Of a stretch of 64,000 nt of DNA, positions 11,611 to 24,500 are shown one piece after another. Position 1 is the first letter of the stretch, and every line of letters begins with the position of its first letter. The translations under genes and the position numbers were made by a program. The notes beneath the pieces were generated by a model. It searched no databases. It was given only the letters and a program-made list of their open reading frames with translations, and was not told the origin of the DNA. The stretch spans positions 1-64,000 of the forward strand of contig JAUPFP010000157.1 in assembly GCA_036925085.1 (NCBI GenBank). Direction: 5' to 3'. This DNA comes from Brachycybe producta (Eukaryota; Arthropoda; Diplopoda; Playtdesmida; Andrognathidae).

Positions 11611-14600
11611 GTTGAAATTGAAGTTGATATTGAAGTTGAAATTGAAGTTGAAATTGAAGTTAAAATTGAAGTTGAAATTGAAGTTGAAATTGAAGTTAAA
11701 ATTGAAGTTGAAATTGAAGTTGAAATTGAAATTGAAATTAAAGTTAAAATTGAAGTTGAGATTGAAGTTGAAAGCGAAGTTGATGTTGAAATTGAAGTTG
11801 AAATTGAAGTTGAAATTAAAGTTAAAATTGAAGTTGAGATTGAAGTTGAAAGCGAAGTTGATGTTGAAATTGAAGTTGAAATTGAAGTTGAAATTGAAGT
11901 TGAAATTAAAGTTAAAATTGAAGTTGAGATTGAAGTTGAAATTGAAGTTGAAATTGAAGTTGAAATTGAAGTTGAAATTGAAGTTGAAATTGAAGTTGAA
12001 CTTCAAGTTAAAAATGTAGTTGAAATTGAAGTTAAAATTGAAGTTGAAATTGAAGTTGAAATTGAAATTGAAATTAAAGTTAAAATTGAAGTTGAGATTG
12101 AAGTTGAAAGCGAAGTTGATGTTGAAATTGAAGTTGAAATTGAAGTTGAAATTGAAGTTGAAATTGAAGTTGAAATAGAAGTTGAAATTGAAGTTGAAAT
12201 TGAAGTTGAAGTTGAAATTGAAATTGAAATTGAAGTTGAAATTGAAGTTGAAATTGAAGTTAAACTTGATGTTGAAATTGAAATTGAAATTAAAGTTAAA
12301 ATTGAAGTTGAGATTGAAGTTGAAAGCGAAGTTGATGTTGAAATTGAAGTTGAAATTGAAGTTGAAATTGAAGTTGAAATTGAAGTTGAAATTGAAGTTG
12401 AAATTGAAGTTGAAATTGAAATTGAAGTTGAAATTGAAGTTGAAATTGAAGTTAAACTTGATGTTGAAATTGAAGTTGAAATTGAAGTTGAAATTGAAGT
12501 TGAAATTGAAGTTGAAACTGAAGTTGAAATTGAAGTTGAAATTGAAGTTAAAATTGAAGTTGAAATTGAAGTTGAAATTGAAGTTAAAATTGAAGTTGAG
12601 ATTGAAGTTGAAAGCCAAGTTGATGTTGAAATTGAAGTTGAAATTGAAGTAGAAATTGAAGTTGAAGTTAAATTTGAAGTTAAATTTGAAGTTGAAGTTG
12701 AATTTAAAGTTAAAGATGATGTTGAAGTTGAAGTTGAAATTGAAGTTGAAATTGAAGTTGAAATTGAAGTTGAAATTGAAGTTGAAATTGAAGTTGAAAA
12801 TGAAATTGAAGTCGAAGTTGAAATTGAAGTTGAAGTTGAAATTGAATTTGAAGTTGAAGTTGAAGTTGAAGTTGAAATTGAAGTTGAAATTGAAGTTGAA
12901 ATTGAAGTTGAAATAGAAGTTGAAATTGAAGTTGAAATTGAAGTTAAAATTAAAGTTGAAATTGAAGTTGAAGTTGAAGTTGAAGTTGAAGTTGAAATTG
13001 AAGTTGATATTGAAGTTGAAATTGAAGTTGAAATTGAAGTTGAAATTGAAGTTGAAATTGAAGTTGAAATTGAAGTTAAAATTGAAGTTGAAATTGAAGT
13101 TGAAATTGAAATTGAAATTAAAGTTAAAATTGAAGTTGAGATTGAAGTTGAAAGCGAAGTTGATGTTGAAATTGAAGTTGAAATTGAAGTTGAAATTGAA
13201 GTTAAACTTGATGTTGAAATTGAAGTTGAAATTGAAGTTGAAATTGAAGTTGAAATTGAAGTTGAAACTGAAGTTGAAATTGAAGTTGAAATTGAAGTTA
13301 AAATTGAAGTTGAAATTGAAGTTGAAATTGAAGTTGAAACTGAAGTTGAAATTGAAGTTGAAATTGAAGTTGAAATTGAAGTTAAAATTGAAGTTGAAAT
13401 TGAAGTTGAAATTGAAGTTGAAATTGAAGTTGAAATTAAAGTTAAAATTGAAGTTGAGATTGAAGTTGAAAGCGAAGTTGATGTTGAAATTGAAGTTGAA
13501 ATTGAAGTTGAAATTGAAGTTGAAATTGAAGTTGAAATTGAAGTTGAAATTGAAGTTGAAATTGAAGTTGAAGTTGAAATTGAAATTGAAATTGAAGTTG
13601 AAATTGAAGTTGAAATTGAAGTTAAACTTGATGTTGAAATTGAAATTGAAATTAAAGTTAAAATTGAAGTTGAGATTGAAGTTGAAAGCAAAGTTGATGT
13701 TGAAATTGAAGTTGAAATTGAAGTTGAAATTGAAGTTGAAATTGAAGTTGAAATTGAAGTTGAAATTGAAGTTGAAATTGAAGTTGAAATTGAAGTTGAA
13801 ATTGAAGTTGAAATTGAAGTTGAAATTGAAGTTAAAATTGAAGTTGAAATTGAAGTTGAAATTGAAATTGAAATTAAAGTTAAAATTGAAGTTGAGATTG
13901 AAGTTGAAAGCGAAGTTGATGTTGAAATTGAAGTTGAAATTGAAGTTGAAATTGAAGTTAAACTTGATGTTGAAATTGAAGTTGAAATTGAAGTTGAAAT
14001 TGAAGTTGAAATTGAAGTTGAAACTGAAGTTGAAATTGAAGTTGAAATTGAAGTTAAAATTGAAGTTGAAATTGAAGTTGAAATTGAAGTTGAAACTGAA
14101 GTTGAAATTGAAGTTGAAATTGAAGTTGAAATTGAAGTTAAAATTGAAGTTGAAATTGAAGTTGAAATTGAAGTTGAAATTGAAGTTGAAATTAAAGTTA
14201 AAATTGAAGTTGAAAGCGAAGTTGATGTTGAAATTGAAGTTGAAATTGAAGTTGAAATTGAAGTTGAAATTGAAGTTGAAATTGAAGTTGAAATTGAAGT
14301 TGAAATTGAAGTTGAAGTTGAAATTGAAATTGAAATTGAAGTTGAAATTGAAGTTGAAATTGAAGTTAAACTTGATGTTGAAATTGAAATTGAAATTAAA
14401 GTTAAAATTGAAGTTGAGATTGAAGTTGAAAGCGAAGTTGATGTTGAAATTGAAGTTGAAATTGAAGTTGAAATTGAAGTTGAAATTGAAGTTGAAATTG
14501 AAGTTGAAATTGAAATTGAAGTTGAAATTGAAGTTGAAATTGAAGTTAAACTTGATGTTGAAATTGAAGTTGAAATTGAAGTTGAAATTGAAGTTGAAAT

Positions 14601-17600
14601 TGAAGTTGAAACTGAAGTTGAAATTGAAGTTGAAATTGAAGTTAAAATTGAAGTTGAAATTGAAGTTGAAATTGAAGTTGAAATTGAAGTTAAAATTGAA
14701 GTTGAGATTGAAGTTGAAAGCCAAGTTGATGTTGAAATTGAAGTTAAAATTGAAGTTGAAATTGAAGTTGAAAATGAAATTGAAGTCGAAGTTGAAATTG
14801 AAGTTGAAGTTGAAATTGAATTTGAAGTTGAAGTTGAAGTTGAAGTTGAAATTGAAGTTGAAATTGAAGTTGAAATTGAAGTTGAAATAGAAGTTGAAAT
14901 TGAAGTTGAAATTGAAGTTAAAATTAAAGTTGAAATTGAAGTTGAAGTTGAATTTGAAGTTGAAGTTGAAATTGAAGTTGAAATTGAAGTTGAAATTGAA
15001 GTTGAAATTGAAGTTGAAATTGAAGTTGAAATTGAAGTTGAAATTGAAGTTAAAATTGAAGTTGAAATTGAAGTTGAAATTGAAATTGAAATTAAAGTTA
15101 AAATTGAAGTTGAGATTGAAGTTGAAAGCGAAGTTGATGTTGAAATTGAAGTTGAAATTGAAGTTGAAATTGAAGTTGAAGTTGAAATTGAAGTTGAAAT
15201 TGAAGTTAAACTTGATGTTGAATTTGAAGTTGAAATTGAAGTTGAAATTGAAGTTGAAATTGAAGTTGAAACTGAAGTTGAAATTGAAGTTGAAATTGAA
15301 GTTAAAATTGAAGTTGAAATTGAAGTTGAAATTGAAGTTGAAACTGAAGTTGAAATTGAAGTTGAAATTGAAGTTGAAATTGAAGTTAAAATTGAAGTTG
15401 AAATTGAAGTTGAAATTGAAGTTGAAATTGAAGTTGAAATTAAAGTTAAAATTGAAGTTGAGATTGAAGTTGAAATTGAAGTTGAAATTGAAGTTGAACT
15501 TCAAGTTAAAATTGTAGTTGAAATTGAAGTTGAAATTGAAGTTGAAATTGTAGTTGAAATTGAAGTTGAAATTGAAGTTGAAATTGGAGTTGAAATTGAA
15601 GTTGAAATTGAAGTTGAAATTGAAGTTAAAATTGAAGTTGACAGTAAGATTAAAGTTGAAGTTTAAGTTGAAGTTGAAGTTAAAGTTGATGTAAAGTTGA
15701 ACTTGAAGTTGAATTTGAAGGTGAAGTTGAAGTTGAAGTTAAGTTTGAAATTGAAGTTGAAGTTGAAATTGAAGTTGAAATTGAAGTTGAAATTGAAGTT
15801 GAAGTTGAATTCGAAGTTGAACTTGAAGTTGAAGTTAAATTTGAAGTCGAAGTTGAAGTTGAAGTTAAAATTAAAATTAAAGTTGATGTTGAAGATGATG
15901 TTGAAGATGAACTTGAAAATGAAGTTGAAGTTGAAGTTGAACTTGAAGGTGAAGTGAAGTTAAGTTTGAAAACGAAGTTGAAGTTGAAATTGAAGTTGAA
16001 ATTGAAGTTAAAATTGAAGTTGAAATTGAAGTTAAAATTGAAGTTGAAATTGATGTTAAAATTGAAGGTAAAGACGAAATTAAAGTTAAGTTTGAAATTG
16101 AAGTTGAAGTTAAAATTGAAGTTGAATTTAAAGTTGAAGTTGAAGTTGAAGTTGAAATTGAAATTGAAATTGAAGTTGAAATTGAAGTTAAAATTGAAGT
16201 TGAAATTGAAGTTGAAATTGAAATTAAAATTGAAGTTAAAATTGAAGTTGAGATTGAAGTTGAAATTGAAGTTGAAATTGAAGTTGAAATTGAAGTTGAA
16301 CTTCAAGTTAAAATTGTAGTTGAAATTGAAGTTAAAATTGAAGTTGAAATTGAAGTTGAAATTGAAGTTGAAATTGAAATTGAAATTAAAGTTAAAATTG
16401 AAGTTGAGATTGAAGTTGAAAGCGAAGTTGATGTTGAAATTGAAGTTGAAATTGAAGTTGAAATTGAAGTTGAAATTGAAGTTGAAATTGAAGTTGAAAT
16501 TGAAGTTGAAATTGAAGTTGAAGTTGAAATTGAAATTGAAATTGAAGTTGAAATTGAAGTTAAAATTGAAGTTGAAATTGAAGTTGAAATTGAAATTGAA
16601 ATTAAAGTTAAAATTGAAGTTGAGATTGAAGTTGAAAGCGAAGTTGATGTTGAAATTGAAGTTGAAATTGAAGTTGAAATTGAAGTTGAAATTGAAGTTG
16701 AAATTGAAGTTGAAATTGAAGTTGAAATTGAAGTTGAAATTGAAGTTGAAATTGAAGTTGAAATTGAAATTGAAGTTGAAATTGAAGTTGAAATTGAAGT
16801 TAAACTTGATGTTGAAATTGAAGTTGAAATTGAAGTTGAAATTGAAGTTGAAATTGAAGTTGAAACTGAAGTTGAAATTGAAGTTGAAATTGAAGTTAAA
16901 ATTGAAGTTGAAATTGAAGTTGAAATTGAAGTTAAAATTGAAGTTGAGATTGAAGTTGAAAGCCAAGTTGATGTTGAAAATGAAGTTGAAATTGAAGTTG
17001 AAATTGAAGTTGAAGTTAAATTTGAAGTTAAATTTGAAGTTGAAGTTGAATTTAAAGTTAAAGATGAAGTTGAAGTTGAAATTGAAGTTGAAATTGAAGT
17101 TGAAAATGAAATTGAAGTTGAAGTTGAAGTTGAAGTTGAAGTTGAAACTGAAGTTGAAATTGAAGTTGAAATAGAAGTTGAAATTGAAGTTGAAATTGAA
17201 GTTAAAATTAAAGTTGAAATTGAAGTAGAAGTTGAAGTTGAAGTTGAAGTTGAAATTGAAGTTGAAATTGAAGTTGAAATTGAAGTAGAAATTGAAGTTT
17301 AAATTGAAGTTGAAATTGAAGTTGAAATTGAAGTTAAAATTGAAGTTGAAATTGAAGTTGAAATTGAAATTGAAATTAAAGTTAAAATTGAAGTTGAGAT
17401 TGAAGTTGAAAGCGAAGTTGATGTTGAAATTGAAGTTGAAATTGAAGTTGAAATTGAAGTTGAAATTGAAGTTGAAATTGAAGTTGAAATTGAAGTTAAA
17501 CTTGATGTTGAAATTGAAGTTGAAATTGAAGTTGAAATTGAAGTTGAAATTGAAGTTGAAACTGAAGTTAAAATTGAAGTTGAAATTGAAGTTAAAATTG

Positions 17601-18595
17601 AAGTTGAAATTGAAGTTGAAATTGAAGTTGAAACTGAAGTTGAAATTGAAGTTGAAATTGAAGTTGAAATTGAAGTTGAAATTGAAGTTGAAATTGAAGT
17701 TGAAATTGAAGTTGAAATTGAAGTTGAAATTGAAATTGAAGTTGAAATTGAAGTTGAAATTGAAGTTAAACTTGATGTTGAAATTGAAGTTGAAATTGAA
17801 GTTGAAATTGAAGTTGAAATTGAAGTTGAAACTGAAGTTGAAATTGAAGTTGAAATTGAAGTTAAAATTGAAGTTGAAATTGAAGTTGAAATTGAAGTTA
17901 AAATTGAAGTTGAGATTGAAGTTGAAAGCCAAGTTGATGTTGAAATTGAAGTTGAAATTGAAGTTGAAGTTAAATTTGAAGTTAAATTTGAAGTTGAAGT
18001 TGAATTTAAAGTTAAAGATGAAGTTGAAGTTGAAGTTGAAATTGAAGTTGAAATTGAAGTTGAAATTGAAGTTGAAATTGAAGTTGAAAATGAAATTGAA
18101 GTCGAAGTTGAAATTGAAGTTGAAGTTGAAATTGAAGTTGAAGTTGAAGTTGAAGTTGAAGTTGAAATTGAAGTTGAAATTGAAGTTGAAATAGAAGTTG
18201 AAATTGAAGTTGAAATTGAAGTTAAAATTAAAGTTGAAATTGAAGTTGAAGTTGAAGTTGAAATTGAAGTTGAAATTGAAATTGAAATTAAAGTTAAAAT
18301 TGAAGTTGAGATTGAAGTTGAAAGCGAAGTTGATGTTGAAATTGAAGTTGAAATTGAAGTTGAAATTGAAGTTGAAATTGAAGTTGAAATTGAAGTTGAA
18401 ATTGAAGTTGAAATTGAAGTTGAAGTTGAAATTGAAATTGAAATTGAAGTTGAAATTGAAGTTAAAATTGAAGTTGAAATTGAAGTTGAAATTGAAATTG
18501 AAATTAAAGTTAAAATTGAAGTTGAGATTGAAGTTGAAAGCGAAGTTGATGTTGAAATTGAAGTTGAAATTGAAGTTGAAATTGAAGTTGAAATT
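11445..18595 (+). repeat. 7.14-7.16 kb higher-order repeat, copy 1
   Basis: This segment aligns with the next one at offsets that start at 7,138, rise to 7,162 near 15 kb and fall to 7,150 after 16 kb. The steps are whole 12-mers. It holds, in order, a GATATT module, repeated AGCG modules, CTTCAAG with the AATGTAG variant, the compound AGCC module near 12,615, a long AGCG/CTTGATG/CTGAAG field, the GACAGTAAG block at 15,640, a GACGAA module near 16,074 and a GTTTAA variant near 17,298. Compared with copy 2 it differs by AGCA near 13,687 and a TTTGAAG near 14,951. Boundaries lie within plain 12-mer runs. Confidence 0.88.
15640..15976 (+). repeat. GACAGTAAG landmark block, copy 1 (full form)
   Basis: This is the most complex block in the first 40 kb. 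In order it shows GACAGTAAG, GTTTAAG, GATGTAAAGTTGAAC (one base short of the hexamer register), GGTGAAG, AAGTTTG, an EcoRI-type GAATTC at 15,807, paired GATGATG/GATGAAC, GGTGAAGTGAAG (a second one-base deletion) and AAAACGAAG. The two deletions shift the hexamer phase. No dyad or known protein-binding site is evident. Its conservation among five full copies makes it the natural start marker for the larger units. Confidence 0.85.
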
Positions 18596-21500
18596 GAATT
18601 TGAAGTTGAAGTTGAAGTTGAAGTTGAAATTGAAGTTGAAATTGAAGTTGAAATTGAAGTTGAAATAGAAGTTGAAATTGAAGTTGAAATTGAAGTTAAA
18701 ATTAAAGTTGAAATTGAAGTTGAAGTTGAAGTTGAAGTTGAAGTTGAAGTTGAAATTGAAGTTGATATTGAAGTTGAAATTGAAGTTGAAATTGAAGTTA
18801 AAATTGAAGTTGAAATTGAAGTTGAAATTGAAGTTAAAATTGAAGTTGAAATTGAAGTTGAAATTGAAATTGAAATTAAAGTTAAAATTGAAGTTGAGAT
18901 TGAAGTTGAAAGCGAAGTTGATGTTGAAATTGAAGTTGAAATTGAAGTTGAAATTAAAGTTAAAATTGAAGTTGAGATTGAAGTTGAAAGCGAAGTTGAT
19001 GTTGAAATTGAAGTTGAAATTGAAGTTGAAATTGAAGTTGAAATTAAAGTTAAAATTGAAGTTGAGATTGAAGTTGAAATTGAAGTTGAAATTGAAGTTG
19101 AAATTGAAGTTGAAATTGAAGTTGAAATTGAAGTTGAACTTCAAGTTAAAAATGTAGTTGAAATTGAAGTTAAAATTGAAGTTGAAATTGAAGTTGAAAT
19201 TGAAATTGAAATTAAAGTTAAAATTGAAGTTGAGATTGAAGTTGAAAGCGAAGTTGATGTTGAAATTGAAGTTGAAATTGAAGTTGAAATTGAAGTTGAA
19301 ATTGAAGTTGAAATAGAAGTTGAAATTGAAGTTGAAATTGAAGTTGAAGTTGAAATTGAAATTGAAATTGAAGTTGAAATTGAAGTTGAAATTGAAGTTA
19401 AACTTGATGTTGAAATTGAAATTGAAATTAAAGTTAAAATTGAAGTTGAGATTGAAGTTGAAAGCGAAGTTGATGTTGAAATTGAAGTTGAAATTGAAGT
19501 TGAAATTGAAGTTGAAATTGAAGTTGAAATTGAAGTTGAAATTGAAGTTGAAATTGAAATTGAAGTTGAAATTGAAGTTGAAATTGAAGTTAAACTTGAT
19601 GTTGAAATTGAAGTTGAAATTGAAGTTGAAATTGAAGTTGAAATTGAAGTTGAAACTGAAGTTGAAATTGAAGTTGAAATTGAAGTTAAAATTGAAGTTG
19701 AAATTGAAGTTGAAATTGAAGTTAAAATTGAAGTTGAGATTGAAGTTGAAAGCCAAGTTGATGTTGAAATTGAAGTTGAAATTGAAGTAGAAATTGAAGT
19801 TGAAGTTAAATTTGAAGTTAAATTTGAAGTTGAAGTTGAATTTAAAGTTAAAGATGATGTTGAAGTTGAAGTTGAAATTGAAGTTGAAATTGAAGTTGAA
19901 ATTGAAGTTGAAATTGAAGTTGAAATTGAAGTTGAAAATGAAATTGAAGTCGAAGTTGAAATTGAAGTTGAAGTTGAAATTGAATTTGAAGTTGAAGTTG
20001 AAGTTGAAGTTGAAATTGAAGTTGAAATTGAAGTTGAAATTGAAGTTGAAATAGAAGTTGAAATTGAAGTTGAAATTGAAGTTAAAATTAAAGTTGAAAT
20101 TGAAGTTGAAGTTGAAGTTGAAGTTGAAGTTGAAATTGAAGTTGATATTGAAGTTGAAATTGAAGTTGAAATTGAAGTTGAAATTGAAGTTGAAATTGAA
20201 GTTGAAATTGAAGTTAAAATTGAAGTTGAAATTGAAGTTGAAATTGAAATTGAAATTAAAGTTAAAATTGAAGTTGAGATTGAAGTTGAAAGCGAAGTTG
20301 ATGTTGAAATTGAAGTTGAAATTGAAGTTGAAATTGAAGTTAAACTTGATGTTGAAATTGAAGTTGAAATTGAAGTTGAAATTGAAGTTGAAATTGAAGT
20401 TGAAACTGAAGTTGAAATTGAAGTTGAAATTGAAGTTAAAATTGAAGTTGAAATTGAAGTTGAAATTGAAGTTGAAACTGAAGTTGAAATTGAAGTTGAA
20501 ATTGAAGTTGAAATTGAAGTTAAAATTGAAGTTGAAATTGAAGTTGAAATTGAAGTTGAAATTGAAGTTGAAATTAAAGTTAAAATTGAAGTTGAGATTG
20601 AAGTTGAAAGCGAAGTTGATGTTGAAATTGAAGTTGAAATTGAAGTTGAAATTGAAGTTGAAATTGAAGTTGAAATTGAAGTTGAAATTGAAGTTGAAAT
20701 TGAAGTTGAAGTTGAAATTGAAATTGAAATTGAAGTTGAAATTGAAGTTGAAATTGAAGTTAAACTTGATGTTGAAATTGAAATTGAAATTAAAGTTAAA
20801 ATTGAAGTTGAGATTGAAGTTGAAAGCGAAGTTGATGTTGAAATTGAAGTTGAAATTGAAGTTGAAATTGAAGTTGAAATTGAAGTTGAAATTGAAGTTG
20901 AAATTGAAGTTGAAATTGAAGTTGAAATTGAAGTTGAAATTGAAGTTGAAATTGAAGTTGAAATTGAAGTTGAAATTGAAGTTAAAATTGAAGTTGAAAT
21001 TGAAGTTGAAATTGAAATTGAAATTAAAGTTAAAATTGAAGTTGAGATTGAAGTTGAAAGCGAAGTTGATGTTGAAATTGAAGTTGAAATTGAAGTTGAA
21101 ATTGAAGTTGAAATTGAAGTTAAACTTGATGTTGAAATTGAAGTTGAAATTGAAGTTGAAATTGAAGTTGAAATTGAAGTTGAAACTGAAGTTGAAATTG
21201 AAGTTGAAATTGAAGTTAAAATTGAAGTTGAAATTGAAGTTGAAATTGAAGTTGAAACTGAAGTTGAAATTGAAGTTGAAATTGAAGTTGAAATTGAAGT
21301 TAAAATTGAAGTTGAAATTGAAGTTGAAATTGAAGTTGAAATTGAAGTTGAAATTAAAGTTAAAATTGAAGTTGAAAGCGAAGTTGATGTTGAAATTGAA
21401 GTTGAAATTGAAGTTGAAATTGAAGTTGAAATTGAAGTTGAAATTGAAGTTGAAATTGAAGTTGAAATTGAAGTTGAAGTTGAAATTGAAATTGAAATTG

Positions 21501-24500
21501 AAGTTGAAATTGAAGTTGAAATTGAAGTTAAACTTGATGTTGAAATTGAAATTGAAATTAAAGTTAAAATTGAAGTTGAGATTGAAGTTGAAAGCGAAGT
21601 TGATGTTGAAATTGAAGTTGAAATTGAAGTTGAAATTGAAGTTGAAATTGAAGTTGAAATTGAAGTTGAAATTGAAATTGAAGTTGAAATTGAAGTTGAA
21701 ATTGAAGTTAAACTTGATGTTGAAATTGAAGTTGAAATTGAAGTTGAAATTGAAGTTGAAATTGAAGTTGAAACTGAAGTTGAAATTGAAGTTGAAATTG
21801 AAGTTAAAATTGAAGTTGAAATTGAAGTTGAAATTGAAGTTGAAATTGAAGTTAAAATTGAAGTTGAGATTGAAGTTGAAAGCCAAGTTGATGTTGAAAT
21901 TGAAGTTAAAATTGAAGTTGAAATTGAAGTTGAAAATGAAATTGAAGTCGAAGTTGAAATTGAAGTTGAAGTTGAAATTGAATTTGAAGTTGAAGTTGAA
22001 GTTGAAGTTGAAATTGAAGTTGAAATTGAAGTTGAAATTGAAGTTGAAATAGAAGTTGAAATTGAAGTTGAAATTGAAGTTAAAATTAAAGTTGAAATTG
22101 AAGTTGAAGTTGAAGTTGAAGTTGAAGTTGAAATTGAAGTTGAAATTGAAGTTGAAATTGAAGTTGAAATTGAAGTTGAAATTGAAGTTGAAATTGAAGT
22201 TGAAATTGAAGTTAAAATTGAAGTTGAAATTGAAGTTGAAATTGAAATTGAAATTAAAGTTAAAATTGAAGTTGAGATTGAAGTTGAAAGCGAAGTTGAT
22301 GTTGAAATTGAAGTTGAAATTGAAGTTGAAATTGAAGTTGAAGTTGAAATTGAAGTTGAAATTGAAGTTAAACTTGATGTTGAATTTGAAGTTGAAATTG
22401 AAGTTGAAATTGAAGTTGAAATTGAAGTTGAAACTGAAGTTGAAATTGAAGTTGAAATTGAAGTTAAAATTGAAGTTGAAATTGAAGTTGAAATTGAAGT
22501 TGAAACTGAAGTTGAAATTGAAGTTGAAATTGAAGTTGAAATTGAAGTTAAAATTGAAGTTGAAATTGAAGTTGAAATTGAAGTTGAAATTGAAGTTGAA
22601 ATTAAAGTTAAAATTGAAGTTGAGATTGAAGTTGAAATTGAAGTTGAAATTGAAGTTGAACTTCAAGTTAAAATTGTAGTTGAAATTGAAGTTGAAATTG
22701 AAGTTGAAATTGTAGTTGAAATTGAAGTTGAAATTGAAGTTGAAATTGGAGTTGAAATTGAAGTTGAAATTGAAGTTGAAATTGAAGTTAAAATTGAAGT
22801 TGACAGTAAGATTAAAGTTGAAGTTTAAGTTGAAGTTGAAGTTAAAGTTGATGTAAAGTTGAACTTGAAGTTGAATTTGAAGGTGAAGTTGAAGTTGAAG
22901 TTAAGTTTGAAATTGAAGTTGAAGTTGAAATTGAAGTTGAAATTGAAGTTGAAGTTGAATTCGAAGTTGAACTTGAAGTTGAAGTTAAATTTGAAGTCGA
23001 AGTTGAAGTTGAAGTTAAAATTAAAATTAAAGTTGATGTTGAAGATGATGTTGAAGATGAACTTGAAAATGAAGTTGAAGTTGAAGTTGAACTTGAAGGT
23101 GAAGTGAAGTTAAGTTTGAAAACGAAGTTGAAGTTGAAATTGAAGTTGAAATTGAAGTTAAAATTGAAGTTGAAATTGAAGTTAAAATTGAAGTTGAAAT
23201 TGATGTTAAAATTGAAGGTAAAGACGAAATTAAAGTTAAGTTTGAAATTGAAGTTGAAGTTAAAATTGAAGTTGAATTTAAAGTTGAAGTTGAAGTTGAA
23301 GTTGAAATTGAAATTGAAATTGAAGTTGAAATTGAAGTTAAAATTGAAGTTGAAATTGAAGTTGAAATTGAAATTAAAATTGAAGTTAAAATTGAAGTTG
23401 AGATTGAAGTTGAAATTGAAGTTGAAATTGAAGTTGAAATTGAAGTTGAACTTCAAGTTAAAATTGTAGTTGAAATTGAAGTTAAAATTGAAGTTGAAAT
23501 TGAAGTTGAAATTGAAGTTGAAATTGAAATTGAAATTAAAGTTAAAATTGAAGTTGAGATTGAAGTTGAAAGCGAAGTTAATGTTGAAATTGAAGTTGAA
23601 ATTGAAGTTGAAATTGAAGTTGAAATTGAAGTTGAAATTGAAGTTGAAATTGAAGTTGAAATTGAAGTTGAAGTTGAAATTGAAATTGAAATTGAAGTTG
23701 AAATTGAAGTTAAAATTGAAGTTGAAATTGAAGTTGAAATTGAAATTGAAATTAAAGTTAAAATTGAAGTTGAGATTGAAGTTGAAAGCGAAGTTGATGT
23801 TGAAATTGAAGTTGAAATTGAAGTTGAAATTGAAGTTGAAATTGAAGTTGAAATTGAAGTTGAAATTGAAGTTGAAATTGAAGTTGAAATTGAAGTTGAA
23901 ATTGAAGTTGAAATTGAAATTGAAGTTGAAATTGAAGTTGAAATTGAAGTTAAACTTGATGTTGAAATTGAAGTTGAAATTGAAGTTGAAATTGAAGTTG
24001 AAATTGAAGTTGAAACTGAAGTTGAAATTGAAGTTGAAATTGAAGTTAAAATTGAAGTTGAAATTGAAGTTGAAATTGAAGTTAAAATTGAAGTTGAGAT
24101 TGAAGTTGAAAGCCAAGTTGATGTTGAAAATGAAGTTGAAATTGAAGTTGAAATTGAAGTTGAAGTTAAATTTGAAGTTAAATTTGAAGTTGAAGTTGAA
24201 TTTAAAGTTAAAGATGAAGTTGAAGTTGAAATTGAAGTTGAAATTGAAGTTGAAAATGAAATTGAAGTTGAAGTTGAAGTTGAAGTTGAAGTTGAAACTG
24301 AAGTTGAAATTGAAGTTGAAATAGAAGTTGAAATTGAAGTTGAAATTGAAGTTAAAATTAAAGTTGAAATTGAAGTAGAAGTTGAAGTTGAAGTTGAAGT
24401 TGAAATTGAAGTTGAAATTGAAGTTGAAATTGAAGTAGAAATTGAAGTTTAAATTGAAGTTGAAATTGAAGTTGAAATTGAAGTTAAAATTGAAGTTGAA

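Noticed and set aside
12003..13691. Minus-strand Ser-Thr-Ser-Ile open frame of 562 codons, with similar ones elsewhere
   Set aside because: This is another register of the same repeat. It looks like a low-complexity Ser/Thr protein only because of the hexamer.
12920..14890. Plus-strand Leu-Lys open frame of 656 codons as a possible cationic peptide gene
   Set aside because: It starts at TTG, ends at a module-specific TAG, has no ribosome-binding or promoter context, and its boundaries are set by duplicated landmarks.
15940..15970. GTGA overlap of two open frames resembling translational coupling in bacteria
   Set aside because: It results from an ancestral one-base loss (GAAGTGAAG) inside the landmark block and is copied with the block. 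Nothing else suggests bacterial genes.
15680..22666. A 2,328-codon minus-strand open frame reading Phe-Asn repeats
   Set aside because: It is the complement of the Val-Glu-Ile-Glu register. Its codons (TTC, AAT, AAC, TTT) are rarely turned into stops by the common transitions, so openness is expected. It begins at a TTG and shows no domain, signal or composition change.
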